Assembly: GCF_003007715.1 (NCBI RefSeq)
Contig: NZ_PXNO01000007.1
Coordinates: 248,001 to 312,000 of the forward strand
From: Marinobacter shengliensis
GTDB lineage: Bacteria > Pseudomonadota > Gammaproteobacteria > Pseudomonadales > Oleiphilaceae
Direction of reading: 5' to 3'
Length of the DNA stretch: 64,000 bases
Below are positions 16,859 through 26,090 of this stretch, piece after piece. The notes beneath the pieces are model-generated. The model had not been told where the DNA came from. It made no database searches and worked only from the letters and a program-made list of their open reading frames with translations. Every line of letters begins with the position of its first letter. Position 1 is the first letter of the stretch. A program made the position numbers and the translations under genes.

Positions 16859-16882
16859 GGCCGGCTGCTAAAGCCGGCCTTT
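16859..16882 (+). terminator. Rho-independent terminator after the fasciclin gene
   Basis: GGCCGGCT and AGCCGGCC form a perfect 8-base stem around a 5-base loop, followed by TTTC. The T-tract is short, but the position 40 bases after the fasciclin stop and before the nap promoter region fits. Confidence 0.7.
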
Positions 16883-17048
16883 CACGCCCGGCCCGGGCGC
16901 ACGCCTGAAGGTGAAACTTCTTTTGCAAGCTGGCCATATTGAGCCAAGTGAAACGCAACTGAGGAAGGGTGCCCCTTGGCCTGGGGTGAGTGAGGGGGCT
17001 GCCGGTTCCCACTATCCTGCTGTCTATACCTCCAAAGAAATACCCAAA

Positions 17049-17062
17049 TTGATTTTTGCCAA
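17049..17062 (+). promoter_or_regulatory. Weak FNR/Anr-like site upstream of napE
   Basis: TTGAT-TTTT-GCCAA matches the FNR/Anr consensus (TTGAT-N4-ATCAA) perfectly in its left half and in three of five positions in its right half. It lies 53 bases before napE. A possible promoter follows (TTGACT at 17074, CATTAA 17 bases later). The spacing from that promoter is about ten bases longer than the usual -41.5, so this is only suggestive. Confidence 0.3.
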
Positions 17063-17114
17063 GTTTGCTCGTCTTGACTAAAGTGGTGAATACACACATT
17101 AAAAAGGCGGGTTT

Positions 17115-17291
17115 ATGGACGACCTCCAACAACTGACTCCGGAGCAGCGCAAGAGCAGCGAGTTCCGGTTGTTTGTCTTCATCATCGTCTTTCTTTTTCC
17201 CATCCTGGCCGTTGCCGTGGTGGGCGGTTACGGGTTTCTGGTCTGGATGTCGCAGGTGTTCATGGGCCCGCCGGGACCGCCTGGGGGGTAG
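17115..17291 (+). CDS. napE: NapE, small membrane subunit of periplasmic nitrate reductase
   Basis: A 58-residue protein with a charged N-terminal segment (DDLQQLTPEQRKSSEFRLF) and one membrane span at about residues 20-48. It ends in a glycine/proline tail. This is the NapE pattern, and the gene is the first of napEFDABC, ending eight bases before napF. NapE has no assigned chemistry; it is a small inner-membrane protein found at the head of nap operons in Paracoccus, Pseudomonas and relatives. The ATG at 17115 follows AAGGCGGG. The gene is easily missed because of its size. Confidence 0.85.
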   Translation: MDDLQQLTPEQRKSSEFRLFVFIIVFLFPILAVAVVGGYGFLVWMSQVFMGPPGPPGG

Positions 17292-17299
17292 GGGCAAAC

Positions 17300-17797
17300 A
17301 TGGCTGTGAACGAGTCCCGCCGGCTGCTCATTCGTGGCGGCAGGGCGACGGCGTCAGAATGGCGGCCGCCCTGGACAACCGAGGCCATCACCGACCAGTG
17401 CACCCGGTGTGATCGCTGCATTGAGGCCTGCCCGGAAGGCGTGCTGTTTCGGGGTGATGGTGGCTTCCCGCAAATTCGCTTTACCGGTGAAGGCTGCTCT
17501 TTATGCGGTGAATGCGCCCGAGCTTGCCCGGAACCCGTGTTCGATCTTACCCGCGAGGCCTTCTCATGGCGGGCGGAAGTGCGGGATAACTGCCTCGCCA
17601 AAGCCAACATTCATTGTCAGACCTGCCGCGATGCCTGTGAGCCAACGGCCATCCGGTTTCCGCCCATGCTTGGTCATGTTGCCGTCCCGGAAATTGCCGA
17701 AGACGAATGTACCGGCTGCGGTGCCTGTGTCGCGGTGTGCCCTGAAGATGCCATCAGCCTGGTTACCCAGGAACAGAGAGAGCAAGCCCATGCCTGA
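17300..17797 (+). CDS. napF: NapF, ferredoxin-type maturation protein
   Basis: A 165-residue cytoplasmic iron-sulfur protein that helps mature NapA. Three ferredoxin-like clusters are readable: CTRCDRCIEACPEG, CSLCGECARACPEP and CTGCGACVAVCPED, with a further cysteine group (CQTCRDAC) between the second and third. Family length is about 160 residues, so it is complete. It begins eight bases after napE and its last eight bases overlap the start of napD, which implies coupled translation. In E. coli NapF binds apo-NapA in the cytoplasm; the same role is likely here. Confidence 0.93.
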   Translation: MAVNESRRLLIRGGRATASEWRPPWTTEAITDQCTRCDRCIEACPEGVLFRGDGGFPQIRFTGEGCSLCGECARACPEPVFDLTREAFSWRAEVRDNCLAKANIHCQTCRDACEPTAIRFPPMLGHVAVPEIAEDECTGCGACVAVCPEDAISLVTQEQREQAHA

Positions 17798-18113
17798 ATC
17801 AACGAACGCGGAAATCCACATTGCCAGCTTTCTGGTGCACGTTCGCCCGGAGTCGCTCGATGCGGTGCTCGAACTTCTGGAGGCAACCCCGGGGCTGGAA
17901 GAGGGTACCCGAGACCCGATGGGAAAACTGGTGGTGCTGGCGGAAGGCGCCAGCCACCAGGACCTCCTGAATGCCATGGAATTGATAGAGAATGCGCCAG
18001 GTGTTCTGGAATGCATTCTGGTTTACCACGAAGTGATGTCTCCGGAAGAAGCGAGACAGCAGTTGATTGCTACAGGACAGTCAGAAACAGAACAACAGGA
18101 AGCAATGTCATGA
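17790..18113 (+). CDS. napD: NapD, chaperone for the NapA Tat signal
   Basis: A 107-residue cytoplasmic chaperone with the compact alternating alpha/beta fold of NapD (ISSFLVHV-like first strand [10 protein letters not shown], then [11 protein letters not shown] and [10 protein letters not shown]). NapD binds the twin-arginine signal peptide of NapA and holds back export until the cofactor is inserted. The start at 17790 overlaps napF by eight bases and its stop overlaps the napA ATG in the sequence ATGA. A longer upstream reading in the same frame is only the shadow of napF. The C-terminal extension ([20 protein letters not shown]) is longer than in E. coli and polar. Confidence 0.92.
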   Translation: MPESTNAEIHIASFLVHVRPESLDAVLELLEATPGLEEGTRDPMGKLVVLAEGASHQDLLNAMELIENAPGVLECILVYHEVMSPEEARQQLIATGQSETEQQEAMS

Positions 18114-20614
18114 ACCTGACACGACGAGAATTCGCAAAAGCCAATGCGTTGGCCATGGCAGCATCTGCTGCCGGCCTGTCGATTCCGGCTGCGGCCAGTA
18201 ACCTGATAACCAACGCTGATCTCACCGAGCTGAAATGGAGCAAGGCGCCCTGCCGTTTCTGTGGCACCGGTTGTAGTGTGATGGTGGCTACCAAAGACAA
18301 CAAGATTGTTGCCACCCATGGCGACACCCAGTCGGAAGTGAACCGCGGCCTCAACTGTGTAAAGGGCTACTTTCTGTCGAAGATCCTGTACGGGCGGGAC
18401 CGGCTCACCAAGCCATTGCTGCGCAAACGCGATGGCAAGTTCCACAAAGAAGGTGATTTCCAGGAAGTCAGCTGGGACGAAGCCCTGGATGTGATGGCAG
18501 AAAAATTTACCAGTGCCATCAAGGAACACGGTCCGGAAAGTGTCGGTATGTTTGGTTCTGGCCAGTGGACCATCTGGGAAGGCTATGCTGCCAGCAAGTT
18601 GTTCAAGGCCGGGTTCCGTTCCAATAATATCGACCCCAATGCCCGCCACTGTATGGCGTCTGCGGTGGCCGGCTTCATGCGCACGTTCGGTTCTGATGAG
18701 CCTATGGGCGTTTACGATGACATTGAAAGCGCCGATGCCTTCGTGCTATGGGGCGCCAATATGGCGGAAATGCACCCGATTCTATGGACTCGGGTCACCG
18801 ACCGCCGGTTGTCGCATCCGGGCACTGAGGTCGCTGTGCTTTCCACCTACGAGCACCGCTGTTTTGACCTGGCTGACCTGCCAATGGTGATGGAACCCCA
18901 TGCAGATGTGGCGATTCTTAATTACATTGCCAATTACATCATCCAGAACAACGCGGTAAACGAGGATTTTGTTAACAAGCACACCCGGTTTGTGCGCGGT
19001 GCAGATGACATTGGCTATGGCCTGCGGCCGGAAGATCCCCGCGAACAGAGCGCAAAGAACGCCAACAACGCCAACAGTTGGGAAGACATGTCGTTTGAGG
19101 ACTTTGCCAGGCATGTCCGTGAGTACGATGTGAAGAAGGCCGCCGAGATCTCCGGCGTATCCGAAGCTCGGCTTGAACGGCTGGCAAAGCTATACGCTGA
19201 TCCGGACAAGCGTGTCACCACCTTCTGGACCATGGGCGTTAACCAGCATACCCGTGGCGTTTGGGTGAACAACCTGATCTATAACGTTCACCTGCTGACG
19301 GGCAAAATTGCGACGCCGGGCAACAGCCCGTTCTCGCTTACCGGTCAGCCCTCGGCCTGTGGCACCGCGCGGGAGGTGGGCACCTTCGCCCATCGCCTGC
19401 CAGCCGATATGGTGGTGGCCAATCCGGAACACCGGGCCAAGGCCGAGAAGATCTGGAAACTGCCGGAGGGCACCATCCCGGCCAAGCCCGGCTACCACGC
19501 CGTGCTGCAAAGCCGCATGCTGAAAGACAGCAAGCTGCGGGTGTACTGGACCCAGGTCACCAACAATATCCAGGCCGGCCCGAATACCATGCAGGAAACC
19601 CTGCCGGGCTGGCGCAATCCCGATACCTTTATCATCGTCTCTGATATTTACCCCACAGTGTCTGCCCAGGCGGCCGATCTGATTTTGCCGGCGGCGGGCT
19701 GGGTTGAGAAAGAAGGGGCCTATGGTAATGCTGAACGTCGCACCCAGTTCTGGCGCCAGCTGGTAAACGCACCTGGTGAAGCTCGCTCGGATTTGTGGCA
19801 AACGGTGGCCCTGTCCCAGCGCATCAAAGTAGCGGACGTCTGGCCCGAGGAGCTGATTGCCAAGGCACCGGAGATGCGTGATAAAACCCTGTTCGATGTG
19901 TTGTTCCGTAACGGCAATGTTGACCGTTATTCACTGGAAGACCTGCACCCGGATTACGAAAACCAGGAGTCCAAGGACTTTGGTTTCTATATCCACAAGG
20001 GCATATTTGAGGAATATCGCCAGTTCGGTGCCGGCAAAGGCAAAGACCTGGCCGATTTCGAGACCTACCACGCCACCCGCGGCCTGAGATGGCCAGTCGT
20101 TGACGGCAAGGAAACCCTGTGGCGCTACCGTGAAGGTTCAGACCCTTACGTGGCGGAGGGCAGCGGATTCCAGTTCTACGGAAATTCAGACAACCGGGCC
20201 CGAATCTTCGCGGTACCCCATGAGCCGCCTGCGGAATCTCCGGACGACGAATACCCGTTCTGGCTGTGCACGGGCCGGGTACTGGAGCACTGGCACACCG
20301 GTTCGATGACTCGCCGGGTGTCCGAGCTGCACAAGGCGGTACCGGATGCGTTGTTGTACATGAATGCGGACGACGCCCGCGACAAGGGCTGGAGGCGCGG
20401 CAGTGAGGTGAAGGTGATCAGCCGCCGGGGTGAAGTCCGGGTGCGGGTGGAAACCCGTGGTCGTGTTCGTATGCCTAAGGGCATGGTGTATGTGCCTTTC
20501 TTCGACGCTGGCAAGCTGATCAACAAGGTCACGCTGGACGCAACCGACCCCATTTCCAAGCAGACCGACTTCAAGAAGTGCGCTGTCCGTCTGGAACTGG
20601 TTAACCTGGCTTAA
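18110..20614 (+). CDS. napA: NapA, periplasmic nitrate reductase catalytic subunit
   Basis: An 834-residue molybdenum enzyme that reduces nitrate to nitrite in the periplasm. The Tat signal [10 protein letters not shown] is at residues 3-12, followed by the [4Fe-4S] ligands CRFCGTGC at about residue 44 and a fourth cysteine in NCVKGY. The molybdenum-binding cysteine is in [10 protein letters not shown] (about residue 180). The C-terminal molybdopterin-dinucleotide domain begins near residue 710 ([17 protein letters not shown]). Length is typical. The start at 18110 overlaps the napD stop by four bases; a reading from 18011 would add napD-coding residues before the Tat signal and is wrong. Electrons arrive through NapC and NapB encoded next. 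Confidence 0.97.
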   Translation: MNLTRREFAKANALAMAASAAGLSIPAAASNLITNADLTELKWSKAPCRFCGTGCSVMVATKDNKIVATHGDTQSEVNRGLNCVKGYFLSKILYGRDRLTKPLLRKRDGKFHKEGDFQEVSWDEALDVMAEKFTSAIKEHGPESVGMFGSGQWTIWEGYAASKLFKAGFRSNNIDPNARHCMASAVAGFMRTFGSDEPMGVYDDIESADAFVLWGANMAEMHPILWTRVTDRRLSHPGTEVAVLSTYEHRCFDLADLPMVMEPHADVAILNYIANYIIQNNAVNEDFVNKHTRFVRGADDIGYGLRPEDPREQSAKNANNANSWEDMSFEDFARHVREYDVKKAAEISGVSEARLERLAKLYADPDKRVTTFWTMGVNQHTRGVWVNNLIYNVHLLTGKIATPGNSPFSLTGQPSACGTAREVGTFAHRLPADMVVANPEHRAKAEKIWKLPEGTIPAKPGYHAVLQSRMLKDSKLRVYWTQVTNNIQAGPNTMQETLPGWRNPDTFIIVSDIYPTVSAQAADLILPAAGWVEKEGAYGNAERRTQFWRQLVNAPGEARSDLWQTVALSQRIKVADVWPEELIAKAPEMRDKTLFDVLFRNGNVDRYSLEDLHPDYENQESKDFGFYIHKGIFEEYRQFGAGKGKDLADFETYHATRGLRWPVVDGKETLWRYREGSDPYVAEGSGFQFYGNSDNRARIFAVPHEPPAESPDDEYPFWLCTGRVLEHWHTGSMTRRVSELHKAVPDALLYMNADDARDKGWRRGSEVKVISRRGEVRVRVETRGRVRMPKGMVYVPFFDAGKLINKVTLDATDPISKQTDFKKCAVRLELVNLA

Positions 20615-20626
20615 GGAGACGTCACC

Positions 20627-21097
20627 ATGAGAATGCTTGTATTGTTGCTGACCGCCTCCCTGGCCTTTCTGGCCTATGCCGATAGCGATCATTTGTCGCC
20701 CTCGTCACCAGACGGGCTGCGCAAAGGCGGAACTCTCGGGCAAGACCTGCCCGCACCCCCTATCGCCGGTGATCCCAGGGATGTAAAGCGGGAAGTGCGC
20801 AACTACCCGGAACAACCGCCGGTGATTCCCCACACCATCCGTGATTACCAGGTAGACAAGAACTTCAACCGGTGCCTTGACTGCCATAGCCGGGAATCTG
20901 CCGTGCAGGCGGGTGCTCCGATGGTGAGCGTGACTCACTTTATGGATCGTCACTTTCAGGTGCGGGCCGAGGTAACGCCGGGCCGCTATTTCTGTACCCA
21001 GTGCCATGTGCCGCAAACCGATGCCCAGCCGCTGGTGGAGTCAGATTTCAAAGCCGTGGATGAAGTGATCCGTGCCTCCAGCAGAGGAGATCGCTGA
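20627..21097 (+). CDS. napB: NapB, di-heme cytochrome c subunit
   Basis: A 156-residue periplasmic cytochrome that passes electrons to NapA. A Sec signal peptide covers residues 1-19 (cleavage after AYA). Two heme c sites are visible, CLDCH and CTQCH, together with histidines likely to serve as distal ligands ([11 protein letters not shown]). AAGGAGA lies upstream of the ATG. Its TGA stop overlaps the napC start. Both heme sites are intact, so the subunit should be functional. Confidence 0.95.
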   Translation: MRMLVLLLTASLAFLAYADSDHLSPSSPDGLRKGGTLGQDLPAPPIAGDPRDVKREVRNYPEQPPVIPHTIRDYQVDKNFNRCLDCHSRESAVQAGAPMVSVTHFMDRHFQVRAEVTPGRYFCTQCHVPQTDAQPLVESDFKAVDEVIRASSRGDR

Positions 21098-21681
21098 TGA
21101 TGAAATGGCTGAAGCTCTACTGGAACCTGTTGCGCAAGCCCAGTGTGCACTACAGCCTCGGTTTCCTGACGCTCAGTGGCTTTATTGCCGGGATCATCTT
21201 CTGGGGTGGTTTCAACACGGCGCTGGAAGTGACCAACACCGAGCAGTTCTGCATAGGCTGTCACGAGATGCACAGCAACCCGTATCAGGAGCTGAAGAAC
21301 ACCATCCATTACACCAACCGCTCCGGTGTGCGTGCCGAGTGTTCAGATTGCCACGTGCCCCACGGCTGGACTCACAAGATTGGCCGCAAAATGGAGGCGT
21401 CGAAAGAAGTCTGGGGGTGGATCTTCGGCTCCATCAACACCCCGGAGAAATTCGAAGCCAAGCGACGTGAGCTGGCGGAGCGGGAGTGGCAGCGGCTGAA
21501 AGCCAACGATTCCCTTGAGTGTCGTAATTGCCACGAGTTCGATTCGATGGACTTCACCCTGCAAGACCCCAGGGCGTCCCAGGCGCACTCAACGGCGCTG
21601 GCAGAAGGCGAGCAAACCTGTATCGACTGCCACAAGGGCATCGCACACAAGCTGCCGGACATGGCGGGGGTGCCCCGATAG
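21097..21681 (+). CDS. napC: NapC, tetraheme quinol dehydrogenase
   Basis: A 194-residue NapC/NirT-family cytochrome, anchored by one N-terminal membrane helix (about residues 16-36) with the heme domain in the periplasm. Four heme c motifs are present: [24 protein letters not shown] and [10 protein letters not shown]. It oxidises membrane quinol and reduces NapB. The ATG overlaps the napB TGA. No napG or napH is present, so NapC is the expected quinol route here. It ends 35 bases before the convergent dacB gene, and I see no terminator between them. Confidence 0.95.
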   Translation: MMKWLKLYWNLLRKPSVHYSLGFLTLSGFIAGIIFWGGFNTALEVTNTEQFCIGCHEMHSNPYQELKNTIHYTNRSGVRAECSDCHVPHGWTHKIGRKMEASKEVWGWIFGSINTPEKFEAKRRELAEREWQRLKANDSLECRNCHEFDSMDFTLQDPRASQAHSTALAEGEQTCIDCHKGIAHKLPDMAGVPR

Positions 21682-21715
21682 GTCCGGGGCTCAGGTTCAG
21701 GGTTGGGTGCGGGGC

Positions 21716-23290
21716 TTACTGGATGGAAGGCCCCGAGCCATCGGCCGGTGACTGGGACAGGGACGTTCCGACCGGTGGCCGGAAATGCAGGGAGTAAAGC
21801 ACTCGATCGAGCACCGCCTGGCCATTCCAGGCCGGGTTGTTATTGACCATGCCGACGATGGCCCAGGTGGTGTTCCTGTCATCACGAGTAAAGCCGGCGA
21901 TGGAGCGCACATGCTCAAGGTAGCCGGTTTTGATCCGGCCCTGGCCGTCCATGCCGGTATTTCTCAGGCGGCGGGACATGGTGCCATCCATCGCAATGAT
22001 CGGCATGGAGGCCATCAAATCTGAAGAATAGGGACTGTTCCAGGCGTGCTGCAAAATCTGGGCGCCCTGGCGTGCGGTAATCCGGCCGTGGCGTGTCAGT
22101 CCTGCGCCATTATCAATCACCATGCCCGCGGTATTGACGCCAAGCCCTTCCAGCCAGTCATAGATGGCGCGGATGCCCGCCACCCGGTCGTCCTGTTCGT
22201 CTTCCTGACGGAACTCGGCGCCAATGGTCAGCAGCATTTGCCGCGCCATGACATTGCTGCTCCACTTGTTGATGTCCCGCACCATGGTCACCAGGTCTGG
22301 TGAGGTGGTGCGCATGACCAGGCGTGCTTCTTCCGGTGTGCTCTCGAAGCGATCGCCGCCACTGACAATCACGCCCATTTCAGACAGCACGGAACGGATC
22401 ACGGCGGCGGAATAGCGGTCATGGGGCAGCAAAGACAGATAGGTTGTGGTTCTACAGCCCTGCGGCAGTTCGCCGGTAACTTGAACGGTTACCCTGTGAT
22501 CGTTATGGAATACCGGTTTCCAGTCAAAGCGGCTGCGGGCAGGACAGGGGCCTTCCGGCAGGGCGGTTACCCGGTTATCAATGGTGACTTCACCAAGATC
22601 GGGCGTAGTCCAAGCCTGGGTACCCCGTTCATCTGCGCGCACCTGAAAATGCAACAGGTTAAGGTTGGTCAGGTAAGCGGAGGGCTCCACCAGAAACGGC
22701 GCGTGGGGATTGTTGCCGTTGTCTTCAAAGGCAGGGAAACCACCATCCACCCGAAAATAACTGCCATCCAGAACCAGATCGCCTTCAATCCGGTTAATAC
22801 CCATGCTGCGCAGTTCCCGAAGGGTACCCCAAAGTCGCTCAAAGGTGAGTTTGGGGTCGCCACCGAAACGCACATACAGGTTGCCCTGCAGGGTATCGCC
22901 AACCATGGTACCGTCGGTCAGGAAGTCGGTATTCCAGTGATGAGTCGGGCCCAACAATTCCAGAGCGGCGTAGGTGGTGACCAGTTTCATGATGGAGCCA
23001 GGGCTCATCAGTTCGTCAGCGTTCACATACTGCTCAATGCCCGGCCCGTTAAGGGGAATGGCTGCAACACTGAGGGCCTGCTCGCTATTCAGGGACTTGT
23101 TTGCGTAGTCTTTGATCTGACTGGCCCAGAGACGGGATTCCGCAAAGGCTGCGGCAGCGGTATTGCTTTCCTGGGCCAGGGCCGGCGTGCTTGCCATGGT
23201 GCAGGCAGCCGCAATGGCCAATACCAGCCGCTTGGGTGAGGTTACACACCTTGAAGCGCAGGTCCTCGCCTGCAAACCCTGAATCAGCAT
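21716..23290 (-). CDS. dacB: D-alanyl-D-alanine carboxypeptidase/endopeptidase (PBP4 type)
   Basis: A 524-residue periplasmic serine peptidase of the S13 family, acting on cell-wall peptides. A signal peptide ends near residue 40 (STPALA-QE). The three penicillin-binding motifs are in order: SIMK (Ser at about residue 99), SSN in KWSSNVMAR, and KTG in RIKTGYLEHVR. The large insert between the first two motifs is typical of PBP4. The start is taken at the ATG at 23290, one codon after a GTG, without a strong ribosome site. It is convergent with the nap operon and probably independent of it. Confidence 0.93.
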   Translation of the reverse strand: MLIQGLQARTCASRCVTSPKRLVLAIAAACTMASTPALAQESNTAAAAFAESRLWASQIKDYANKSLNSEQALSVAAIPLNGPGIEQYVNADELMSPGSIMKLVTTYAALELLGPTHHWNTDFLTDGTMVGDTLQGNLYVRFGGDPKLTFERLWGTLRELRSMGINRIEGDLVLDGSYFRVDGGFPAFEDNGNNPHAPFLVEPSAYLTNLNLLHFQVRADERGTQAWTTPDLGEVTIDNRVTALPEGPCPARSRFDWKPVFHNDHRVTVQVTGELPQGCRTTTYLSLLPHDRYSAAVIRSVLSEMGVIVSGGDRFESTPEEARLVMRTTSPDLVTMVRDINKWSSNVMARQMLLTIGAEFRQEDEQDDRVAGIRAIYDWLEGLGVNTAGMVIDNGAGLTRHGRITARQGAQILQHAWNSPYSSDLMASMPIIAMDGTMSRRLRNTGMDGQGRIKTGYLEHVRSIAGFTRDDRNTTWAIVGMVNNNPAWNGQAVLDRVLYSLHFRPPVGTSLSQSPADGSGPSIQ

Positions 23291-23557
23291 CACACCAGCC
23301 CGTTGTTATGTTCTCTTTGTACAATAGCTCATCCCGTGGTTTTGTACTATGCAGAAAAGCTATACATGACGTTAAAAAATGGCAGTAGAGTCGTTGTTTA
23401 TATTGAGTTTTTGTGACAGCACGTAAGTGCCTTTCAGAATCATGGGGTTAGCTTTGACCGGACCTTGCTGACACCCAGGCCAATGGGGCAGACAGCGATT
23501 GTGAGACAATGCCGCCCCAGAGCCCGTGAACCGAATACAACGAACAAAGGGAACAAT

Positions 23558-24328
23558 ATGCTCAAAGCGATCAGACATCAGGTGAACGTACTGGAATCCG
23601 TGGCAACCTCTTCCTTTGCTGCCTGGCGTGGATGCCTGGTGATCAAGGCTATTCCGCAGCCGGAGAAACCTATCATTCTGTATGATATGGAAGCCTGCCC
23701 CTACTGTCGCCGTGTGCGGGAAGTGCTGACCGCGCTGCACCTGGATGTGGAAATACGACCCTGCCCCAAAGGCGGCCGTTTCTTCCGCCCGGAAGCCGAG
23801 GCCCTGGGCGGCAAACAGCAGTTTCCGTTGTTGGTGGATCAGAACACCAACAAGGTGATCTACGAATCTGAGGATATTGTTGCGTACCTGTTCAGTCAGT
23901 ATGCCGGTCGGTCTGTGCCCGGCTACTATCAGTCCAAAGCCTGGCAGCCAGCTTTAAATTCAATCGGATCGGCCGCCAGTGAACTGCGCGGCTTGCGTGC
24001 CACCTCTGGTAGCCGCCCGGAGCAGGGGCTGCACCTTTGGAGTTTTGAGGGTAGCCCGTATTCGCGTCTGGTGCGGGAAAGATTGTGCGAGTTGGAGATT
24101 CCCTACACACTGCATAACTTGGGCAAGGAGCACTGGACCGAAATCGGCCCGGCCAAACAACGTTTAAAGCCAGGCGAGTACAGGCCCATACCGGGCGGCA
24201 AGCGGGATGCGTTTTTTCAGCAACACGGCCGTGTTCAGGTGCCTTACCTGGAAGACCCCAATACTGGCCAGCAGCTGTTTGAATCAGGCCGGATCATGGC
24301 TTACCTGAACAGTCAGTACGGCGGCTGA
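23558..24328 (+). CDS. Protein with two tandem glutathione S-transferase N-terminal (thioredoxin-fold) domains
   Basis: A 256-residue protein built from two copies of the GST N-terminal fold. The first (about residues 38-120) has DMEACPYCRRVREV with Cys47 and Cys50, a glutaredoxin-like active site. The second (about 160-250) has SFEGSPYSRLVRERL, where serines replace both cysteines. Each copy repeats a VPYL/FPLLVD...G..L-E-S..I..YL pattern typical of glutathione binding. The helical GST C-terminal domain is absent. The start at 23558 follows AAAGGGAA. Similar double proteins occur in Marinobacter and Pseudomonas as I recall, without an assigned substrate. A redox or prostaglandin-synthase-like function is only a guess. 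Confidence 0.82.
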   Translation: MLKAIRHQVNVLESVATSSFAAWRGCLVIKAIPQPEKPIILYDMEACPYCRRVREVLTALHLDVEIRPCPKGGRFFRPEAEALGGKQQFPLLVDQNTNKVIYESEDIVAYLFSQYAGRSVPGYYQSKAWQPALNSIGSAASELRGLRATSGSRPEQGLHLWSFEGSPYSRLVRERLCELEIPYTLHNLGKEHWTEIGPAKQRLKPGEYRPIPGGKRDAFFQQHGRVQVPYLEDPNTGQQLFESGRIMAYLNSQYGG

Positions 24329-24420
24329 GAGTCACGCAATGGCTGGCCCGGGGTGGCATTCCGGGCCCGACACGGTATGATCAGCGCCCATAGTTTGTGA
24401 GCCAGAATCGGGAGCGCGTG

Positions 24421-24834
24421 ATGTACACCGGCCAATGCCTTTGTGGTGATATCCAGTTTGAATACGATGGCCCACTTGGCCCGGTTGCCCTGTGCCATTG
24501 CAGCCAGTGCCGTCGGGCGCACGGCAGTGCTTTCTCAGCCAGTGTGCCGGTTCAGACGGTGCGCTTCCGGTATGTTGCCGGACAGGATCAAGTGCGTGAA
24601 TTCGAATCCCGGCCCGGCAAATACCGGGCTTTCTGCCCCCGTTGTGGCAGTCAGCTATACAGCCGTGTTGACGCCATCCCCGGTATCCTGAGACTGCGTG
24701 TGGGCGTGATCAACGAGCCCCTGGGAAAAAAGGCGGCCCAGCACGTCTACGTGGGGTCAAAGTCTGACTGGTTTGATATCACCGACAACCTGCCCCAGTT
24801 CGAGAAAACCGAACGCACCAACGATCCGCACTGA
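24421..24834 (+). CDS. GFA-family (glutathione-dependent formaldehyde-activating-like) zinc protein
   Basis: A 137-residue protein of the GFA/CENP-V fold. The zinc ligands follow the family order: CLCG at residues 6-9, CHCSQCRRAHG in the first third, and FCPRCGSQL in the middle. Only a minority of these proteins act on S-hydroxymethylglutathione; most have no known substrate. The start at 24421 is the second in-frame ATG; the first lies 24 bases upstream and has no better site. Its stop directly abuts the stop of the convergent sugar dehydrogenase. The upstream GST-like gene is on the same strand 92 bases away and may share a promoter. Confidence 0.88.
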   Translation: MYTGQCLCGDIQFEYDGPLGPVALCHCSQCRRAHGSAFSASVPVQTVRFRYVAGQDQVREFESRPGKYRAFCPRCGSQLYSRVDAIPGILRLRVGVINEPLGKKAAQHVYVGSKSDWFDITDNLPQFEKTERTNDPH

Positions 24835-25956
24835 TCACTCGGCCGGCACCACCCGGTACACCTTGCCCTGGCGTGAATCGGTCAGCAGCCACAGGGCGCC
24901 ATCCGGCCCCATGCGCACATCCCGGATTCGCTCACCGAGATTGGTGAGCAGATCTTCTTCCTCAATCACTTGTTCGTTGTTAATGGTCAGACGCACCAGT
25001 TTTTGACTCCTCAGGGCACCGACAAACACATCGCCCCGCCATTGCGGGAACAGGTCCCCGGTATAAAATGCCATGCCAGAGGGGGCAATGGACGGATCCC
25101 AGTAGTGCAGTGGATCGGTTACACCGTCCATAGTGGTCTTGTCTGAGATGGGGATGCCGGAGTAGTCGATGCCGTAGGTGACCTTCGGCCAGCCGTAGTC
25201 ATTCCCCGCCCTGATAATGTTAATCTCGTCACCACCCCGGGGGCCATGTTCATGGCTCCAGACTTCACCGGTGTCCGGGTGCAGGGTCATGCCCTGGATG
25301 TTGCGGTTGCCGTAGGTGTAGAAGGTGTTGTTGGTGCGGGAATCATCTATAAAAGGGTTGTCTGGAGTTGCGTCACCGTTGGTGGAAATGCGATGAACAC
25401 CACCGGCATCGTCCCGATTGTCCTGGGCTCTGTCCATTTCACCCCGGTCACCGATGGCCACGTAGAGATGGCCGCTCCGGTCAAAAACCATCCTGCCCGC
25501 AAAGTGCCTGCCATTGCTGGAGCGGGGTAAAGCTTCAAAAATCACTTCAACCTTCTCAAGCGCTTCGCCGTTGTAGGTGGCACGGGCAACCCGGGTAGTC
25601 ATGCCGTCACTGTTGCGGTGTGCGTAACTCAGAAACAGGGTCTGATTGTCGGTGAACTGCGGGTGCAGCACCACATCCAGAAGGCCGCCCTGGCCGGAGG
25701 CAACCAGCTCCGGCAATCCCTTCACCGGCTCTCGCACAAGATTGCCGTTTTCAATCTGGCGAAGCCGACCCTCACGTTCGGTGACCAGCATGGTGCCGTC
25801 GGGCAGGAAAGCCAGGCTCCAGGGGTGCTCAAGGCCCTGGGCGACGGTTTCTATCCGGAAATCGGTTTTGTTGGATGAGAACGTCTGGTCAGACCATACT
25901 GGGGACGCTGCCAGTACTGATAAGCCCGCGGCGATGAAGATAGTCGAGCGGTTCAT
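24835..25956 (-). CDS. PQQ-dependent sugar dehydrogenase family, periplasmic
   Basis: A 373-residue six-bladed beta-propeller enzyme of the soluble aldose dehydrogenase (Asd/YliI) type. A signal peptide covers residues 1-22. Family patterns include GLEHPWSLAFLPDG, FAGRMVFDRSGHLYVAIGDR with the preceding conserved histidine, and HEHGPRGGDEINII. These enzymes oxidise aldoses using PQQ bound in the propeller; no pqq genes are visible in this window. GGAGGAGAC precedes the ATG. The gene is alone on its strand between the GFA gene and the TonB receptor terminator. Confidence 0.88.
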   Translation of the reverse strand: MNRSTIFIAAGLSVLAASPVWSDQTFSSNKTDFRIETVAQGLEHPWSLAFLPDGTMLVTEREGRLRQIENGNLVREPVKGLPELVASGQGGLLDVVLHPQFTDNQTLFLSYAHRNSDGMTTRVARATYNGEALEKVEVIFEALPRSSNGRHFAGRMVFDRSGHLYVAIGDRGEMDRAQDNRDDAGGVHRISTNGDATPDNPFIDDSRTNNTFYTYGNRNIQGMTLHPDTGEVWSHEHGPRGGDEINIIRAGNDYGWPKVTYGIDYSGIPISDKTTMDGVTDPLHYWDPSIAPSGMAFYTGDLFPQWRGDVFVGALRSQKLVRLTINNEQVIEEEDLLTNLGERIRDVRMGPDGALWLLTDSRQGKVYRVVPAE

Positions 25957-26040
25957 GAGGTCTCCTCCAAGCTAAGGTAGTGTCAGCGGTGCCACGCCGA
26001 CGACTAGTGAGTAATCTAGACGATACCAGAGTGTACGACA

Positions 26041-26073
26041 CAAAAAAGCCACCGGTTTGCGGTGGCTTTTTTG
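26041..26073 (-). terminator. Rho-independent terminator of the TonB receptor gene
   Basis: AAAAAAGCCACC and GGTGGCTTTTTT pair around a short loop, with an uninterrupted T6 on either strand. It begins 18 bases after the receptor stop on the minus strand, and it would also block read-through the other way. Confidence 0.9.
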
Positions 26074-26090
26074 TGTTCGTCAGGAAGGAC

